A stretch of DNA of 64,000 nt from Candidatus Megaera polyxenophila (lineage in GTDB: Bacteria > Pseudomonadota > Alphaproteobacteria > Rickettsiales > Rickettsiaceae): positions 682,001 to 746,000 of the forward strand of contig AP017964.1 of assembly GCA_037101405.1 (NCBI GenBank). Direction: 5' to 3'. A program made the translations under genes and the position numbers. This document shows, in pieces, positions 62,654 to 64,000 of the stretch (position 1 is the first letter of the stretch; every line of letters begins with the position of its first letter). Below the pieces are notes generated by a model. It was not told the DNA's origin. It made no database searches and saw nothing but the letters and a program-made list of their open reading frames with translations.

Positions 62654-64000
62654 TTACTTGATTAGCCATTTAGCAGGATGAATGAAAGTAGTGGCATCTT
62701 GTTTATATTTATTAATCACTTTAAACTGAAAACTTCTATCCAATAAATCATAAAATAACGCTGTACTACTATCATCTAGATCAAGTTGCTTATAGACCGC
62801 AAGAGAAACTACATATTCACCGTTACCTAATAATAGCTCAGGATAGGTTAAGCAAATTGTTTTTTTTTCTCCTTTTTTAAAAAAGTGCTCTGTATCATAA
62901 ACATGCACTGTAACAGGTTGCCCAGCCAAAGTATAAGTGACTATAACATACTTACATGGATAGAACCCCTCTTCTTGGCATTCAACTATCATAATAAAAT
63001 TAATACTCTCTTTACTGTAAAACGTAAAGCATTTTTCTTCCTCAGAATTAACCATATAAAAATCTTCTATCCGTATTTCTCCACTTCCATTCCATCTCAA
63101 AACAGATCTCCCTTGTTGACCAGGAGTATAAGTTTCGCGCTCATTATGGGTTATTTCTAGCTCTTGAATTACTCCTTCAATAACTGCACCATTCCCAGTT
63201 TCGTTTTCTTCTTTCTCTTTACTTGAGAAAGATAATAAAGTTTTATCTAATTGATTTCCTGCTACAGGAAATTTAACGTGTTCAGCCTCAGAAGAATAAT
63301 CAACCCTACAATCATCGTGGGCTATTTCTAGCTCTTGAACTACTCCTTCAGTAATTGTAGGACTAAAAGACTTGTTACATTCTTTCTCATTACTTAAAGA
63401 AGATAATAATGAATTATCTAGTTGGTTTCTTTTTAAGAAAGCTTTAGATTTTAATTCACTATTTTCTTTTTCTAATCTGGCTTCATCACGCTCGCGCATG
63501 TATTTAGTATAGGCTTTACAAACCTCTAAAGCCTCCCCTTGCATATGAATATTCCCATTTTTCATCCAGATAACCTCAGTACAAAATTGAATGATTTGAG
63601 ATGTGGAATGAGAAACTAAAAGTAGTGTTGTTCCATCATGAGTTAATTTTTTCATACGCTCTGCTGATTTAGCAGCAAAATATGCATCACCAGCACCCAT
63701 GATTTCATCAATAATAAGAATTTCGGGGTAAATTGCCGTTGCAGTAGCAAATCCCAAACGGGATAACATACCTAATGAGTAGGTTTTTATTGGCTGATCT
63801 ATAAATTCACCTAACTCCGCAAATTCAATAATGTCTTCTATAGATTCTTTCATTTGTTTAGGATTTAAACCATTATAAATCAAAGAAGATTTTATATTTT
63901 CTCTCCCAGTAAATTCTTGATGAAATCCTAAACCTGAATCCATTAAGCTCTGTACTTTTCCATATATCTCTACTTTACCTGAGGTAGGAAAATAATTACC
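62654..64000 (-). CDS. wzt: Wzt-type ABC transporter ATP-binding protein, partial at its N-terminus
   Basis: The frame is open to the right edge, so Walker A lies outside. Visible parts are FPTSGKVEIYGKVQSLMDSG, the region before the signature GFHQEFTGRENIKSSL, the C-loop YSLGMLSRLGFATATA, Walker B ILIIDEIMGAGDAYF and the switch His in LLLVSHSTSQI. This is the polysaccharide/teichoic-acid export branch (Wzt/TagH). After a charged linker comes a C-terminal beta domain (about the last 150 residues; GRSVLRWNGSGEIRIEDFYM), as in Wzt proteins that recognise the finished O-chain end. The linker holds two copies of a 38-residue repeat. The membrane partner Wzm should lie outside the window. Confidence 0.9.
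   Translation of the reverse strand, partial: GNYFPTSGKVEIYGKVQSLMDSGLGFHQEFTGRENIKSSLIYNGLNPKQMKESIEDIIEFAELGEFIDQPIKTYSLGMLSRLGFATATAIYPEILIIDEIMGAGDAYFAAKSAERMKKLTHDGTTLLLVSHSTSQIIQFCTEVIWMKNGNIHMQGEALEVCKAYTKYMRERDEARLEKENSELKSKAFLKRNQLDNSLLSSLSNEKECNKSFSPTITEGVVQELEIAHDDCRVDYSSEAEHVKFPVAGNQLDKTLLSFSSKEKEENETGNGAVIEGVIQELEITHNERETYTPGQQGRSVLRWNGSGEIRIEDFYMVNSEEEKCFTFYSKESINFIMIVECQEEGFYPCKYVIVTYTLAGQPVTVHVYDTEHFFKKGEKKTICLTYPELLLGNGEYVVSLAVYKQLDLDDSSTALFYDLLDRSFQFKVINKYKQDATTFIHPAKWLIK
63143..63427 (-). repeat. Two-copy internal repeat in the Wzt linker
   Basis: Copy one (63314-63427) encodes NQLDNSLLSSLSNEKE...EGVVQELEIAHDD; copy two (63143-63256) encodes NQLDKTLLSFSSKEKE...EGVIQELEITHNE. 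The period is 171 bases (57 codons). The copies have diverged, so the duplication is not very recent. Confidence 0.75.

Noticed and set aside
1..64000. CRISPR arrays, rRNA genes, prophage genes
   Set aside because: No regularly spaced repeats, rRNA segments or phage structural genes were seen on reading both strands.

Overview
The window is AT-rich bacterial DNA and reads as the chromosome of an obligate intracellular alphaproteobacterium, most likely a member of the Rickettsiaceae. The citrate synthase, RpoD, DnaG, HisS, HflK/HflC/DegP, TrhO, GapR-type and ELM1-type proteins are all of the kind found in Rickettsia, Orientia and related protist symbionts. The genus is inferred from remembered protein similarity, not from a search.

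Layout. 1-5.5 kb (minus): partial Kdo transferase (kdtA), rpoD, dnaG and a SEC59/DGK1-like lipid kinase. 5.5-11.7 kb (plus): greA, rpoH (sigma-32), an AGCS amino-acid/Na+ symporter, an envelope protein of unknown function and hisS. 11.8-14.8 kb: an ErpA/IscA-like Fe-S carrier, infA, and a complete IS1595-type insertion sequence (12554-14220) carrying a membrane-protein passenger gene convergent with its transposase. The IS has landed in the last codon of a small membrane-protein gene. 15-21.5 kb: GapR-like nucleoid protein, rhodanese, Mrp ATPase, then the plus-strand hflK-hflC-degP-trhO-winged-helix regulator group. 21.7-25.8 kb (minus): cupredoxin, FTR1 iron permease and YciB, overlapping each other, then an M32 carboxypeptidase and an NTF2-like secreted protein. 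25.9-33.4 kb: prs, a broken GNAT gene with two in-frame TAG codons, phosphomannomutase/phosphoglucomutase, tsaB, dapB, flavin reductase, solute-binding lipoprotein, rluD and a family 4 uracil-DNA glycosylase.

33.5-36.5 kb holds gltA, interrupted by a one-base frameshift, then a strong terminator, tRNA-Leu(UAA), and a TPP riboswitch in front of an MFS transporter. 36.5-49.6 kb has a symporter-histidine kinase fusion, HIT and ELM1 proteins, pal, the minus-strand run clpP-clpX-amgK-murU, a membrane glutaredoxin, clpA, an unknown small protein and then ubiX. 50.4-64 kb is a minus-strand surface polysaccharide locus: three GT4-like glycosyltransferases, AsnB-type amidotransferase, two NAD-dependent epimerases, a methyltransferase, two paralogous glycosyltransferase-like proteins and a Wzt-type ABC ATPase that runs off the right edge.

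How they work together. The left half is mostly housekeeping: transcription (three factors), replication priming, translation, Fe-S and quality control. Import-oriented genes (AGCS, FTR1/cupredoxin, TPP-controlled MFS, SSS-kinase fusion, solute-binding protein) fit a host-dependent lifestyle. The right end builds and exports a surface glycan. Decay and mobility are visible in three places: the IS, the GNAT pseudogene and the gltA frameshift.
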